A stretch of DNA of 64,000 nucleotides, taken from contig JAQSDM010000010.1 of NCBI GenBank assembly GCA_029945945.1, positions 88,193-152,192 of the forward strand, in the 5' to 3' direction. This document shows, in pieces, positions 63,737 through 64,000 of this stretch. This stretch comes from Algoriphagus sp. (lineage in GTDB: Bacteria; Bacteroidota; Bacteroidia; Cytophagales; Cyclobacteriaceae). Made by a program: the position numbers and the translations under genes. Within the stretch, counting starts at the first letter, position 1, and each line of letters starts with the position of its first letter. The notes below the pieces were generated by a model. It did not search any database. It was given only the letters and a program-made list of their open reading frames with translations, and was not told the origin of the DNA.

Positions 63737-64000
63737 ATGATCAACAAAGCCCTGTGCTTAGATCCAATAGATAATGTCGGTGTGGCACTCACAGACCTTG
63801 ATTCCGGTGAATCGGTTTCTGTCAATGGCCAGAAAATTGACCTGATCGAACCCGTAGCTGCGAAACATAAATTTGCACTGAAGCAGTTCTCCCAAGGTGA
63901 TGAAATCCTTATGTACGGCACCATCGTAGGCGAAGCAACTCGCTCTATTGCGAAAGGTGCGGCAATTACGCTTCAAAACATCCGCCATAAGACCAGGGAT
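63737..64000 (+). CDS. uxaA: Altronate dehydratase UxaA, N-terminal part (cut by window end)
   Basis: 88 codons from the ATG at 63737 to the window edge, all open. They form the N-terminal SAF-like domain of altronate dehydratase (KFALKQFSQGDEI, MYGTIVGEATRSIAKGAAI). The full enzyme makes KDG from altronate, feeding KdgK and Eda encoded on the other strand. The two start codons are 58 bases apart. Confidence 0.85.
   Translation, partial: MINKALCLDPIDNVGVALTDLDSGESVSVNGQKIDLIEPVAAKHKFALKQFSQGDEILMYGTIVGEATRSIAKGAAITLQNIRHKTRD

Overview
The window reads as chromosomal DNA of an aerobic, non-fermenting Bacteroidota bacterium, most likely order Cytophagales, family Cyclobacteriaceae (Algoriphagus-like; the genus is an inference). 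The signs are a GldC gliding protein, a large TonB-dependent receptor with an N-terminal carboxypeptidase-regulatory-like domain, the Bacteroidota-type arginine pathway with an acyl-ornithine carbamoyltransferase, the ftsX-DUF3098-truB-ribF block, and promoters of the TTG...TAnnTTTG type. No insertion sequence, prophage, CRISPR array or rRNA was seen. Almost all of the DNA is coding, and many genes overlap by 1-8 bases.

Layout. 93-4192 (minus): amino-sugar catabolism (nagB-like deaminase, Tat-exported TIM-barrel protein, FucP-family permease, nagA). 5106-14765: a sterol-desaturase/AGMO-like membrane oxygenase, then two molybdenum-hydroxylase segments, xdhC plus a mobA-like gene at 6390-8117 and the Tat-exported IorB/IorA-type enzyme at 12139-14765, separated by a cysteine desulfurase and an extended glutaminyl-tRNA synthetase. 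14975-27290: mixed metabolic and unknown genes, including HrpB helicase, a probable bacterial VLRF1 peptidyl-tRNA hydrolase, an MpaB-type oxygenase, a FrnE-like DsbA and a small zinc-ribbon membrane protein. 27394-35971: an eight-gene arginine operon (GNAT, argG, argC, argD, argF', argB, M20 deacylase, argH), preceded by a leader peptide rich in Arg codons and hairpins. 36076-38255: SulP transporter plus beta-carbonic anhydrase, probably a bicarbonate uptake pair. 38355-40999: SAM-I riboswitch controlling metY-metX. 41238-46551: pdeM, ftsX, DUF3098, truB, ribF, a two-subunit CoA-transferase and gldC. 46877-54230: TonB receptor, then a convergent PIG-L deacetylase and a giant dehydrogenase/HEAT/cytochrome c protein. 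54418-54614: two identical tRNA-Glu genes. 54807-61176: GAPDH, then a VOC protein and a complete arsenosugar-type operon. 61338-64000: peroxiredoxin and a hexuronate/KDG catabolic locus (eda, kdgK, divergent uxaA cut by the window edge).

How the parts work together. The arginine operon can encode the route from glutamate to arginine through N-acylated intermediates. Val96 of the carbamoyltransferase predicts succinylated rather than acetylated substrates, and the leader suggests control by arginyl-tRNA supply. The arsenic operon encodes a methyltransferase, the radical-SAM enzyme ArsS, two arsenosugar-type glycosyltransferases and a peroxidase-like protein, which together would turn arsenite into arsenosugars. 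The most unusual elements are the arginine leader, the VLRF1-like release factor, the unstudied members of the arsenosugar operon, and a 65-base palindrome between the two CoA-transferase genes.
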